From: DATLMR01 sp964615905
GTDB taxonomy: Bacteria > Acidobacteriota > Blastocatellia > UBA7656
Assembly (NCBI GenBank): GCA_964615905.1
Contig: CAZTUB010000002.1
Span: forward strand, 434,001 to 498,000
Reading direction: 5' to 3'
Length of the DNA stretch: 64,000 nucleotides
Positions 53,905 to 62,066 of this stretch are shown piece by piece. Positions within the stretch are counted from its first letter, which is position 1; every line of letters begins with the position of its first letter. Made by a program: the position numbers and the translations under genes. Under the pieces are notes generated by a model. That model had not been told where the DNA came from and ran no database searches. It was given only the letters and a program-made list of their open reading frames with translations.

Positions 53905-54508
53905 CGTCTTTTACCACGAAGCAGAAAGTATGACCGCAATACCGGCAAAGGTATTCGCCGTAGCCGTTTCGCCTCTCTACAAAATGGACGAAGTGCCCGG
54001 CAACGAAGCAGACGAGTGTGTGCGTGACCCGCGCGCGGTGCCGCTCGGCTTTCAGAAACGAGTGGCCGCAAAAGCAGGCGTATTCCACAAGCCCGTGACG
54101 CTCGGTCACTGTGTGGACGCTGTGGCCTGACAGGTTGCACAGGTATCGGACCCTCTTTTTGAAGCCTCCTTTCCTCGCGTACGGACTCTCCTCGGATTTG
54201 AACAAGAGCGGGTGGCCGCACCTTGAGCAGACGTATTCGTGGTGACAGTCTCTTTCACAGGCTTTCAAATAAGTGTGGCCGAGAAAGAAGCACGACAGGA
54301 CATGAGCGATGCGCGTCACGGCCCGGTCTTCGCGGAGAAACTCTTCGCCGCAACGGCACCGCCTGTGCGCCTCGCGGTTTTCTCCGAAGGCGCGGTTGTT
54401 TACATGATGCCCGAATAAAATGCAGTGAAGCCGCCACGCGGTATTAAACGACGATGACCTGCCCGCAGTCTCAAGCCCGCCTGCTTTTATTGCTTCGGTC
54501 CTTATCAA
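53894..54508 (-). CDS. Protein of four tandem zinc-ribbon-like repeats
   Basis: 204 residues from TTG 54508 behind GGGAGGAG (another TTG at 54538 lacks a ribosome site). Four units of about 38-45 residues cover most of the chain, each with a hydrophobic-GH start and a CxCG or CxxCGH end: LFGHH...CRCGEEFL, FFLGHT...CSRCGHPLL, NLSGHS...CFCGHSFL, FVAGHF...CRYCGHTF. Single units of this kind (LxGHx...CxRCG) occur in small phage-type zinc ribbons such as DUF1660. A tandem tetramer coupled to a VTT-like membrane protein is unfamiliar to me. Metal binding is likely; the role is unknown. Confidence 0.7.
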   Translation of the reverse strand: MIRTEAIKAGGLETAGRSSSFNTAWRLHCILFGHHVNNRAFGENREAHRRCRCGEEFLREDRAVTRIAHVLSCFFLGHTYLKACERDCHHEYVCSRCGHPLLFKSEESPYARKGGFKKRVRYLCNLSGHSVHTVTERHGLVEYACFCGHSFLKAERHRARVTHTLVCFVAGHFVHFVERRNGYGEYLCRYCGHTFCFVVKDDVA

Positions 54509-54656
54509 TCCAATCTCCTCCCGAACCTGCAAGGGCAACGGGCGTGCCAGCCGGTTTCTCGTGAAAACAGGCTAAAAAGAAGGCTTTTCAGCCCGCAATG
54601 CTCGACGGGGCTGCAAGAATTTTTCTGCTATTGGATAGGTTCGATTGCGGAGGCGT

Positions 54657-54690
54657 GTCGATAGAGAAAGATTGTCGATAGAGAAAGATT
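54657..54690. repeat. 17-bp tandem duplication
   Basis: GTCGATAGAGAAAGATT occurs twice in direct succession (54657-54673 and 54674-54690), right next to a terminator hairpin. On the minus strand it extends the T-rich tail of that terminator (AATCTTTCTC twice). Confidence 0.9.
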
Positions 54691-54716
54691 AAGGAGGCGC
54701 ACTCGCGCGCCTCCTT
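54691..54716 (-). terminator. Intrinsic terminator of the dienelactone hydrolase gene
   Basis: A perfect 10-bp stem AAGGAGGCGC/GCGCCTCCTT with 6-nt loop, 16 nt after the hydrolase stop, followed on the minus strand by AATCTTTCTCTAT. The T-tract is interrupted but duplicated. Confidence 0.75.
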
Positions 54717-54731
54717 GATTGGGGTGAAGCG

Positions 54732-55595
54732 TCAGGCCGCGCCGTGTTTTTTGAACCACTCGCGCAGCCGGTTCCAGCCGTCTTCCGCTTGCTCTTTGCG
54801 ATAGGTAGGCCGGTAGTCCGCGTGGAAGCCGTGCGGCGCGTCGGGGTAAAGGATGATCTCGGATTTGCTGTTAGCTTTCTTTAGAGCTTCGCGCATGCGT
54901 TCGACCGTCTCGTTTGGTATGCCCGGGTCTTTGCCGCCGTAAAGCCCAAGCACCGGCGCTTTGATCTGCGCGGCGAGATCAATCGGGTGTTTCGGCTGCA
55001 ATTCGTTCGGCTGTCCCACAAGCCGCCCGTACCAGGCCACGCCCGCGTCGAGGTTCGGGTTATGCGCGGCGTAAAGCCAGACGATTCGCCCGCCCCAGCA
55101 GAAACCCGTGATGCCGAGTTTTGAGGTATTGCCGCCCCCCGATTTCTTGGCCCACGCGACCGCCGCATCCAGATCGCTCATGACCTGCGCATCCGGGACT
55201 TTTGAAACTACGTTCGAGATGATCTCGTTGATGTTGGTCATCTTCGACACGTCGCCCTGCCGGGCGTATAGCTCGGGGGCTACGGCCAGATGACCGAGCT
55301 TCGCGAAGCGGCGGCAGATGTCCTTGATGTGCTCGTGCACGCCGAATATCTCCTGGACCACGAGCACTGTGGGGAAAGATTTGCCTTTGGCCGGCATCGC
55401 GCGGTAAGCAGGTATCTCGCCGTCTGCTACGGGAATCTTTACCTCGCCCGCTACAAGCCCCGTCGTGTCGGTTGTTATGGTCTGTGCCGATACAGGCTGG
55501 ACTGCGGCCGCGAACCCGGCGGCAAGCGTGGTCACGACGAACTCCCTGCGAGTCAGCTGCGTCTTTGGCGTCAAGCGCGTCAAATCTTCATGCAC
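54732..55595 (-). CDS. Tat-exported dienelactone hydrolase-family protein
   Basis: 287 residues. A twin-arginine signal is visible (LTRREFVVTTLAAGFAAAV, cleaved near VSAQ at about 38). The dienelactone hydrolase fold follows with its Cys-His-Asp triad: Cys in TGFCWGGR, Asp in YGGKDPGIP, His in DAPHGFHADYRPTY. Family knowledge: hydrolyses lactones or esters; export suggests a role other than cytoplasmic aromatic degradation. A single gene, with a terminator directly downstream. Confidence 0.93.
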   Translation of the reverse strand: MHEDLTRLTPKTQLTRREFVVTTLAAGFAAAVQPVSAQTITTDTTGLVAGEVKIPVADGEIPAYRAMPAKGKSFPTVLVVQEIFGVHEHIKDICRRFAKLGHLAVAPELYARQGDVSKMTNINEIISNVVSKVPDAQVMSDLDAAVAWAKKSGGGNTSKLGITGFCWGGRIVWLYAAHNPNLDAGVAWYGRLVGQPNELQPKHPIDLAAQIKAPVLGLYGGKDPGIPNETVERMREALKKANSKSEIILYPDAPHGFHADYRPTYRKEQAEDGWNRLREWFKKHGAA

Positions 55596-55626
55596 TTTTA
55601 TCTTCCTCCTTCAACGAACACAGGTT

Positions 55627-57081
55627 TTATCGAGGCAGCGGCTCAGGCAGGCTCGCAATCGCGTAAGCGAGCACTGCCAGCACCGCAGAGTTTTCCGCCA
55701 GCTCACGTTTGCCCACTTTATCAAACGTGTCGGCGGCGGTGTGGTGATAATTGAAATACGTCCGCTCGTCCTGTAACGGGGCGAAGCCCGGCACTCCCTG
55801 ATTCTCAAGCGGCGATATGTCAGCGCCCACGGCCGTTTCGACGCGGCGTATTATGCCTGCGCCCTGGTCGCGGAGCACATCCGCCAGCGGCTGAAGCATG
55901 CGCAATGCGGCGGGCGTGACGTGGGCGTTAAAACCGAGCGCGTGGCCTACGCCGATGTCGCTTTCTATTGCCGCGATGTGATTGGCTATCTGGTCTTTGT
56001 GGTTCTCGGCATAGGTTCGCCCGCCGCGCAGCCCGTTCTCTTCGTTCATCCAGGCGATTACCCGTATGGTCCGCCTGGGGCGCAGGTTCAATTGCTTTAT
56101 CAGGTTTGCGACCTGCATGGCTTCGGCAACGCCCACGGCATCGTCGAGCGCGCCGGTCCCAAGGTCCCACGAATCGAGATGGCCCGACACGATGATGATC
56201 TGTTCGGGGTGCTCTGTTCCCTTGATGTCAGCGATGACGTTGTAGCTTTCAACTTCAGGGAGCGTCTGCGGCGTCAGCACAAGCCGCATGCGCACGCGCC
56301 CCTGAGGCGCGAGATAGGCGATGAGGTCAGCGTCTTCGGCAGCCACGGCCGCGCTTGGTATCTTAGGGACATCGTCGGCGTAGGCAAGCGAGCCCGTGTG
56401 GGGCAGTCGGTATTCGGCCCCGCCTACGGACCGCACGAGCGCCGCAGAAGCTCCCAGCCGCGCCGCTGCAATCGCGCCGCCGCCTCGATAAGCTACGGCC
56501 TGGCCGTAAGCCGGACCTGCGTGCCCCATCTCGGCCATGCGCTGGTCGAACCTGACGTTGAATAGAACGATCTTACCGGCCACACGCTCGCGGCCGAGCG
56601 CCGCGAGTTGATCGAAGCTCTCGACGACGACCACATCGGCGTTAAGGCCTTCGGGCGGTGTGGCGACGCTCCCGCCCAGCGCCGTCAGCACGATCTTTTG
56701 CGTGGTGCCCGGAGCCTGACCGGGGAACTCTAAAAGCGCGCCCGTCTCCTGGCCGCGTACCCAGTGAGGTACCATCATCTTTTCAAGCTGAACGTCGAGC
56801 CCGAGCTTTCGCATCTCGGCTGCGACATATTCGACGGCGCGCGCCGCCTGCGGCGAGCCGCTCAGACGCGGGCCTATATTGTTCGACAGATAGCCGACCT
56901 GTTTGTAATCGTAGTCGCTTGCGAGCGCGGCCTGCTGTAACCGCTCCAGGTCCTCGATGAGCGCCCGGTCATAGCGGTAAGGCTCTTGTCTTTGAGCCTG
57001 CCCCTGCGTAATGACCGAAGCCGGGACCAGCGAGAACAAGACCATCAGGCTTATGGTTCGATAAAGTGTGAGAGTTAGCAT
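55627..57081 (-). CDS. Secreted M28-family aminopeptidase with PA domain
   Basis: 484 residues, signal peptide about 1-30. A PA-like insert covers about 130-260. The M28 core has the two-zinc ligands: SGHLDSWDLGTGALDD (about 305), NEENGLRGG (about 355), ESDIGVGH (about 380) and the last His in YFNYHHTAADTFDKV (about 455). Such enzymes release N-terminal residues or dipeptides outside the cytoplasm. Its start codon lies 40 nt from palindrome copy 5. It precedes the dienelactone hydrolase gene by 31 nt. Confidence 0.94.
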   Translation of the reverse strand: MLTLTLYRTISLMVLFSLVPASVITQGQAQRQEPYRYDRALIEDLERLQQAALASDYDYKQVGYLSNNIGPRLSGSPQAARAVEYVAAEMRKLGLDVQLEKMMVPHWVRGQETGALLEFPGQAPGTTQKIVLTALGGSVATPPEGLNADVVVVESFDQLAALGRERVAGKIVLFNVRFDQRMAEMGHAGPAYGQAVAYRGGGAIAAARLGASAALVRSVGGAEYRLPHTGSLAYADDVPKIPSAAVAAEDADLIAYLAPQGRVRMRLVLTPQTLPEVESYNVIADIKGTEHPEQIIIVSGHLDSWDLGTGALDDAVGVAEAMQVANLIKQLNLRPRRTIRVIAWMNEENGLRGGRTYAENHKDQIANHIAAIESDIGVGHALGFNAHVTPAALRMLQPLADVLRDQGAGIIRRVETAVGADISPLENQGVPGFAPLQDERTYFNYHHTAADTFDKVGKRELAENSAVLAVLAYAIASLPEPLPR

Positions 57082-57121
57082 GGCCCGTTATTATACGCGA
57101 CCACGCCTTGAAAGAAACAGG

Positions 57122-57209
57122 GACAAGTGACGAGTGACAGGTGACAAGACAGGCTGGAAGCATAGCTGCTCGTCTCCCCTGTCTTGTCACCTGTCACCCG
57201 TCACTTGTC
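57122..57209. repeat. Heptamer palindrome, copy 5
   Basis: Arms 57122-57153 and 57178-57209 are complementary over 32 bp with one mismatch. The heptamer order in the left arm (GTGACGA, GTGACAG, GTGACAA) is mirrored in the right. Unlike the others, this copy is in a divergent gap, just upstream of the M28 peptidase start. The rest of 57082-57404 (323 bases) holds no supported gene; it must carry the promoters for the M28 and PilZ genes. Confidence 0.9.
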
Positions 57210-57404
57210 ACTATCGCTACTTTCCCCCAAATTGACTTAGTGAAGCAGCAAAATGACCGAACCGGTTTTGGCGCGAGTTGAGGCTTGTCTTATAAATGCG
57301 AGAATAGTTAAGGTTTCGTGGCGGCAGGACTGGAATACGTTTTGCAATGACGGTTACGGGATTGCTTTACACGGATTCAAGTGAGAGGGAACTGGCGGTA
57401 AGTG

Positions 57405-58613
57405 ATGATAGAGACTCCTGGATATGAGCGTAGCAAAACCCCCGCACACGGATACTCTTCTGATCAGATCAGCTCTTATCTTAAAGAGATAGAAAACTGT
57501 CTTGAGCGTGTAGAGCGAGCGCTCACGCACTACCAGGTTCTGGGCGCTGATCGCAGGTCTACGAGCCGCGAGATCACGCTCGCCTATCGAAAGACGGTCA
57601 CGCTGCTCAACCCTTCCTACTACGGTGTAGACCTCACTCTTTCCGAAGAGACTATGACCAGAATCGACCTGGTCTTCAGCCGCGTATCGCACGCCTACTC
57701 TGTGCTGGCCAACGTCGCAAAGCGCCTTGAGTACGACACCTTGCTCGACCCGACCGCGAGCAGTTTTTCGGCGATTGATCGAGACGAGCCTCTGCGCCAT
57801 TTCGAGTCGGCGTCGATGGCCGCGCAGACGAGAGAAGAGAGCCGCTCGCAAGACAAGGATAGCGAGCGGAATACGGAGCGCGTCATACAGACGACGATGG
57901 AGCTGCCTAACTTTGAAACCGCCGAGGCGCAGATCATCGAGACCGCCGAGGAAGCGGCCGACAACCGCCGCAAGTATGAGCGATACCCGCTTTCGATCCC
58001 TGTCTACGTGACGGGCCACGACCGCATATCGGGCGAGTGGCACGAGATGACGAATACGGTCGACGTCAGCCGAACGGGCGTCACGATTGCTATGACACGA
58101 AAAGTGCGACACCGCCAGATGCTCCACCTCGCGCTGCCGCTCCCGATGAAACTCAGGTGTCACCGTCACGCCGACCCGAGCTATAGCATTTACGGGCTTG
58201 TCCGCCGAATTGAGCGTCCCAAAAACGGGACTCGCATTGTGGCCATTGAGTTTGTGGGAGAGCATCCGCCCGCAGGGTTTATACATAAGCCCTGGGTGAC
58301 ATACAACACAAGATGGGGCGGCGACGAGCGCAGGCGCGAGCAGAGAGCGGAGCGTGCCGAGACGCTGACGATTGAATGTCTCGACGAGAGCCTCAACCCT
58401 GTAAGGCAAGAGGTCGTCGTGACTGAAAACATCAGCGCGGGCGGCGCGCGCGTCTACCTGAAATCGGCGCCGCCTCAGGTCGACCTGGTCAGGGTCACGA
58501 ATCTGGAACGCAGCTTTGAATCGCTGGCCACGCTTTGCAACAGGTATATTGGCCGAGACGGCTTCGAGCGGCTCTGCCTGCGGTTTATCGAGAACAAGTG
58601 GCCGCTTGAATAG
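57405..58613 (+). CDS. J-like domain protein with two PilZ-type domains
   Basis: 402 residues from ATG 57405 (in-frame GTG at 57402). Residues about 40-115 look like a DnaJ domain (HYQVLGADRRSTSREITLAY; ANVAKRLEYDTLL) but the HPD motif is replaced by NPSYYG. A charged linker follows. PilZ domain 1 (about 188-290) has RRKYER and DVSRTG, the c-di-GMP-binding arg and D/NxSxxG motifs. A second PilZ-like unit (about 305-400) has RRREQR and NISAGG. It probably responds to c-di-GMP; the J part may be only a protein-binding module. A response regulator gene follows. Confidence 0.82.
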   Translation: MIETPGYERSKTPAHGYSSDQISSYLKEIENCLERVERALTHYQVLGADRRSTSREITLAYRKTVTLLNPSYYGVDLTLSEETMTRIDLVFSRVSHAYSVLANVAKRLEYDTLLDPTASSFSAIDRDEPLRHFESASMAAQTREESRSQDKDSERNTERVIQTTMELPNFETAEAQIIETAEEAADNRRKYERYPLSIPVYVTGHDRISGEWHEMTNTVDVSRTGVTIAMTRKVRHRQMLHLALPLPMKLRCHRHADPSYSIYGLVRRIERPKNGTRIVAIEFVGEHPPAGFIHKPWVTYNTRWGGDERRREQRAERAETLTIECLDESLNPVRQEVVVTENISAGGARVYLKSAPPQVDLVRVTNLERSFESLATLCNRYIGRDGFERLCLRFIENKWPLE

Positions 58614-58654
58614 AGGGCGATCCCAAGCAGGCAGAGAAGAAACCTGGAGGTCAA

Positions 58655-59050
58655 TTGAGCGATCACGGCAGTCGGAAAAAGATATTGCTTGCCGAAGACC
58701 ACCCGCCGCTCAGGAAAGTGATCGGCGATATGCTGCGCTCGGCAGGGTATGAAGTCGTGCTGGCCGAAGACGGCCAGGTCGCGGTCGAAAAGGCCACGAT
58801 TGAGCGGCCCGACCTCGTCATCACTGACCGCGTCATGCCGGGCATGCACGGTTTTCAGGTATGCAAGGCGGTCAAAGAACTCGACCCGCCGCCACGCGTA
58901 ATCGTCTTGACCGCCGCTTACAGCGACCCGGATCACGAGACGGAGGCCCGCTCGGTTTATGGCGCGGACGATTTTCTAACCAAGCCCTTCAAGAGGGCTG
59001 ATCTGCTCGGGTGCATAGAGCGACAGCTTGCAGAAAGGCTCGTCGCGTGA
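58655..59050 (+). CDS. Single-domain response regulator
   Basis: 131 residues, TTG start at 58655 right behind GGAGG. A complete REC domain and nothing else: acidic pair in LLAEDHPPLRK, phospho-acceptor Asp in LVITDRVMPGMHG (about 56), Thr in VLTAAYSD and Lys in FLTKPFKRADL. With no output domain it works by protein contact, as CheY or DivK do. It lies 41 nt after the PilZ gene and 19 nt before a small unknown gene, so the three may act in one signalling route. Confidence 0.93.
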   Translation: MSDHGSRKKILLAEDHPPLRKVIGDMLRSAGYEVVLAEDGQVAVEKATIERPDLVITDRVMPGMHGFQVCKAVKELDPPPRVIVLTAAYSDPDHETEARSVYGADDFLTKPFKRADLLGCIERQLAERLVA

Positions 59051-59069
59051 GCTGAAGCTAGGGAGTATT

Positions 59070-59363
59070 ATGGGCAACTTCAAAATGGGCAATTTCAAAG
59101 TGGTCGATTTCTACAGCGACCACGCCGACTGGTTCCCTCACAGGTATTACAAAGTGCTCGACAAGTACACGCGCGCCGCCGAAGCTCTCGGCTTGCCGCC
59201 TGCCGAACACGTGCAGGGGGAAGTAGAAGACCTGGCGACCGACTCGGTCGAGGGGTGGAATATCCCCGTCCGGCGCTACAAGGTCCTGGTGACCACGGAT
59301 GTGATAGAAGGGTTGGATATAACCGCGCTCGATTGCGTGCGGATCGTGCAGAGCGCCGGTTGA
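59070..59363 (+). CDS. Small protein of unknown function
   Basis: 97 residues, ATG 59070 behind AGGGAG. The first ten residues are a perfect pentapeptide duplication (MGNFK twice), from a 15-nt tandem repeat that also duplicates the start codon (second ATG 59085). The remainder is soluble and charged (FYSDHADWFPHRYYKVLDKY, VEGWNIPVRRYKVLVTTDVI). No family is recognised. It lies 19 nt after the response regulator. Confidence 0.62.
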   Translation: MGNFKMGNFKVVDFYSDHADWFPHRYYKVLDKYTRAAEALGLPPAEHVQGEVEDLATDSVEGWNIPVRRYKVLVTTDVIEGLDITALDCVRIVQSAG

Positions 59364-59451
59364 AAATCCTATCGACCGAGGGCGGGACGGAATTGATCCG
59401 CCCCACGCTGGAGTTGAAACAGCCGCGCGACTCTTATGAGTCGTCTTCTTT

Positions 59452-60027
59452 TTACTCGTCGTCTTCCGCGTCCCAATCCGAAGCGCTGCTTGCGAAGTTA
59501 TCGCCTTCAAACGCCTCGTCCTGAAGATCGGACTCGTCCTCTTCGCCGAATATCTGGCCGCCCGACCGCTCGCGTATAGGCCCCTTGGGGCCGCGCTCGG
59601 ATTTAAAGCCTCGGCCCGCTTGCTTGCCTTTGCGGCGAGGCGCGGCGTCGGGGCCGAAATTCCGCGTTGGCTTCTCGTTCGGTCCTAGCGAGTTGACCAT
59701 GTCGGGCGCGTTAAAGCTCGGCATAGAGCTGGGTCGCGATTGATAAGGCGCGCGCGGCGGGCCGCCCGCCGGACGGTCTTCTTTAGCGCGCGCCTCGTTG
59801 ACCGCCATCGGTCTGCCTTTGAAGGGCTGATTATTAAACCTGCGAACGGCCTCGTCGGCCTGCGCCTGCTCGGCGAACTCGACAAAAGCGAACCCGCGCG
59901 GCTTGCCCGTCTCCCTATCGACAGGTATGTAGACATAGGAGAGGGGGCCGACTGACGAAAAGTGCTCTCTCAATTCTGCTTCAGTTGCATTGTAGGGAAG
60001 GTTCCCGACAAAAAGGCGAATGGCCAT
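59452..60027 (-). CDS. RRM RNA-binding protein with acidic tail
   Basis: 191 residues, ATG 60027 behind AGAGGT; an upstream in-frame extension is not supported. RRM domain at about 3-80 with RNP2 LFVGNLPY and RNP1 KPRGFAFVEF. The C-terminal half is low-complexity: Pro/Arg/Gly-rich (about 85-160), then strongly acidic (ESDLQDEAFEGDN... to the end). Family knowledge: bacterial single-RRM proteins of the cyanobacterial Rbp type bind RNA and are often cold-induced. It directly follows the DEAD-box helicase gene (52 nt), a common functional partner in RNA unwinding. Confidence 0.92.
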   Translation of the reverse strand: MAIRLFVGNLPYNATEAELREHFSSVGPLSYVYIPVDRETGKPRGFAFVEFAEQAQADEAVRRFNNQPFKGRPMAVNEARAKEDRPAGGPPRAPYQSRPSSMPSFNAPDMVNSLGPNEKPTRNFGPDAAPRRKGKQAGRGFKSERGPKGPIRERSGGQIFGEEDESDLQDEAFEGDNFASSASDWDAEDDE

Positions 60028-60079
60028 TGCTACCTCTTCTAGATTGTAGTTTAAGACCTGCCAACCATAGCAGATCAGG

Positions 60080-61297
60080 TTAACGCGAGGCCCTGCGCGG
60101 ACTGAACGAACGCGACGACGACCCTCGCAGCTGGGCAATCTCGCTCGCGATGCGGACCTGTTGCTCGCTCCTTCCATCCGAGAAGCCTTTAAGACGCGAC
60201 CTCTCAAGTCTCAACCCTGTTGACCGCTCGATCAACGATAATACCGATTCTTCTTCCGGGCTAACAAGCGTAAGCGCCGAGCCTGCGCGGCCCGCGCGCG
60301 CCGTCCGCCCGACGCGGTGTATATAGTCTTCGGCAGTTGCCGGAACCTCATAATTGACCACGTATGAGATGTTGTCAACATCGAGGCCGCGCGCGGCAAC
60401 GTCTGTCGCTACGAGCACGCGGGCGTGCCCGTCACGAAAGTCCGTGATGGCCGCGTTGCGCTCTCGCTGCGTCCTGTCGGCGTGCAGCGTGGCTACGCGG
60501 TGGTTGTTTGCCGCGAGCACTCGCGACAGCCGGTCCGCGCCGCTTCGAGTCCGCGTGAAGACGATGAATGACGACTCGGCGTGCTGCTTTAAAAGCGCGA
60601 GCAGCAGCGGCGTCTTCGCGTGCGACAATACCGGAAACGCCTTTTGAGTCAGCGTGGCAACCGTCACTTCCTTTTGCGCCGCGTCGACCCTTACGGGCTT
60701 CACCAGCAGCTCGCGGGCAAGCCGCTCGACGGCCCTTGAAACAGTGGCAGATAATAGCACCGTTTGCCGTTTGCTTGGAAGATGCTCTGTGATCCGCTTT
60801 ACCTGCGGGAGAAACCCCATATCGAGCATGCGGTCGGCTTCATCCAGCACGAGCGTCGTTATCGCTTTTAGCGAAACCGCGCGGCGCTCTATAAGATCGT
60901 TCAAACGACCCGGCGTTGCGATGATAATATCGGCCCCCGAATCGAGCGCCCTGATCTGTTTGGAGATGCTTGCGCCGCCTACGACCACGACCGTGCGTAT
61001 GCGCGTGCCCCGGCAGAAGCTCCGGGCGTTCTCCTCGATTTGAGCCGCAAGCTCGCGGGTCGGGGCGAGCACAAGCGCATGCCCGTCGCGCGAAGACCTG
61101 AGCTTCTCTATGATCGGCAGCAAGAAAGCAGCCGTCTTGCCCGAACCCGTCTCGGCCGAGGCTATGATGTCGCGCCCGGCTAAGACGTGCGGGATCGTTT
61201 TCGTCTGTATCTCTGTAGGCTCTGTGATGTTGAGCCCTTCTAAAACCTGTACCGTCTGCGCACCAAGGCCCAGATGGCTAAAACCTGTAATATTCAT
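60080..61297 (-). CDS. DEAD-box RNA helicase, RhlE-like
   Basis: 405 residues. All core motifs are visible: Q motif (TEPTEIQTKTIP), AETGSGKTA, PTRELAAQ, TPGRLNDLI, VLDEADRMLDMGF, SATVSRAV, then domain 2 with FTRTRSGADRL, ATDVAARGLDV and HRVGRTARAG. The basic tail (RSFSPRRASR) is short. It unwinds short RNA duplexes with ATP, in ribosome assembly or cold adaptation. It sits between two single-RRM genes on the same strand. Confidence 0.95.
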   Translation of the reverse strand: MNITGFSHLGLGAQTVQVLEGLNITEPTEIQTKTIPHVLAGRDIIASAETGSGKTAAFLLPIIEKLRSSRDGHALVLAPTRELAAQIEENARSFCRGTRIRTVVVVGGASISKQIRALDSGADIIIATPGRLNDLIERRAVSLKAITTLVLDEADRMLDMGFLPQVKRITEHLPSKRQTVLLSATVSRAVERLARELLVKPVRVDAAQKEVTVATLTQKAFPVLSHAKTPLLLALLKQHAESSFIVFTRTRSGADRLSRVLAANNHRVATLHADRTQRERNAAITDFRDGHARVLVATDVAARGLDVDNISYVVNYEVPATAEDYIHRVGRTARAGRAGSALTLVSPEEESVLSLIERSTGLRLERSRLKGFSDGRSEQQVRIASEIAQLRGSSSRSFSPRRASR

Positions 61298-61440
61298 CTA
61301 TATCTCTTTCTTTACACTTAACCTGCGGGGATCGACTTATTATCAGGAGATGCTTATCAGAGGGGGTGGACTTGTAAGACTTAATCGTACGCAGCTCTGT
61401 TGGCTTTTGATAGAAGCAGATTCCAGCAATGTAGGAATCT

Positions 61441-61469
61441 GGAGCGGCAGGCCTCAGGCTTGCCGCTCC
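61441..61469 (-). terminator. Hairpin after the Gly-rich RRM gene
   Basis: GGAGCGGCAGGCC pairs with GGCTTGCCGCTCC around a 3-nt loop (one mismatch), 12 nt past the stop of the 61482-61835 gene. The tail on the minus strand (AGATTCCTAC) is a poor T-run, so termination may be partial and allow helicase read-through. Confidence 0.45.
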
Positions 61470-61481
61470 TATTGTTATCGC

Positions 61482-61835
61482 TTAGTAGCGGTTGTAGCCG
61501 CCGCGACCGCCGCCGCCGCCGCCGCCACGGTTGCCGCCACGGCCTCCGCCGTAGCCACCGCGACCGCCGCCGCCGCCGCCGCTACGCTCTTCGCGCGGGC
61601 GTGCTTCGTTAACCGTCAGGTTGCGACCGTTGAACTCCTGGCCATTGAACTGCGCAATCGCTTTGTCGGCAGCTTCATTGTCCATCTCGACAAACCCGAA
61701 ACCCTTGGAACGTCCGGTGTCTCGATCCGTGATGATGGAGACCGACTCAACCTCTCCCGCCTGTTCGAATAGCGAAGCAAGATCATTCTCTGTCGTCTGA
61801 TATGACAGGTTCCCTACGTAAATTCTTTTGCTCAT
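61482..61835 (-). CDS. Glycine-rich RRM RNA-binding protein
   Basis: 117 residues, ATG 61835 behind AGGAG. RRM at about 2-78 with RNP2 IYVGNLSY and RNP1 RSKGFGFVEM, followed by a Gly/Arg tail (about 85-117, GGGRGGYGGGRGG type). This matches cyanobacterial/acidobacterial Rbp proteins, RNA chaperones often induced by cold. The mRNA appears to have a long leader: 231 nt lie between opcA and this start, a layout common for cold-shock genes. It precedes the DEAD-box helicase. Confidence 0.95.
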   Translation of the reverse strand: MSKRIYVGNLSYQTTENDLASLFEQAGEVESVSIITDRDTGRSKGFGFVEMDNEAADKAIAQFNGQEFNGRNLTVNEARPREERSGGGGGGRGGYGGGRGGNRGGGGGGGRGGYNRY

Positions 61836-62042
61836 GATTCTCCTGAATACTCTTGTTAGAAGGAACTTCCGAGGCATTGCGGAAAAGAGGATGAGACAAA
61901 CAGGGTCAAACGCTCTCCGAACACTAGCCAGACGCTCCTAAGACCAAACCATCAGCAGCACTCGCGCTGCCAAAACCTCAGAACTATAGTAACAGGCTAG
62001 ACATTTATAGTCTATCTTAATTATGTTGCGCTTTTATTAAGA

Positions 62043-62066
62043 AATCTTGAGGCGGAATTCAAGATT
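62043..62066 (-). terminator. Intrinsic terminator of opcA
   Basis: AATCTTGA/TCAAGATT, an 8-bp stem with an 8-nt loop, directly after the opcA stop, followed on the minus strand by TCTTAATAAAAG. It closes the zwf-opcA unit. Confidence 0.65.

Noticed and set aside
61500..61595. GC-rich triplet repeat tract as a separate element
   Set aside because: It is the coding sequence for the glycine/arginine tail of the RRM protein.
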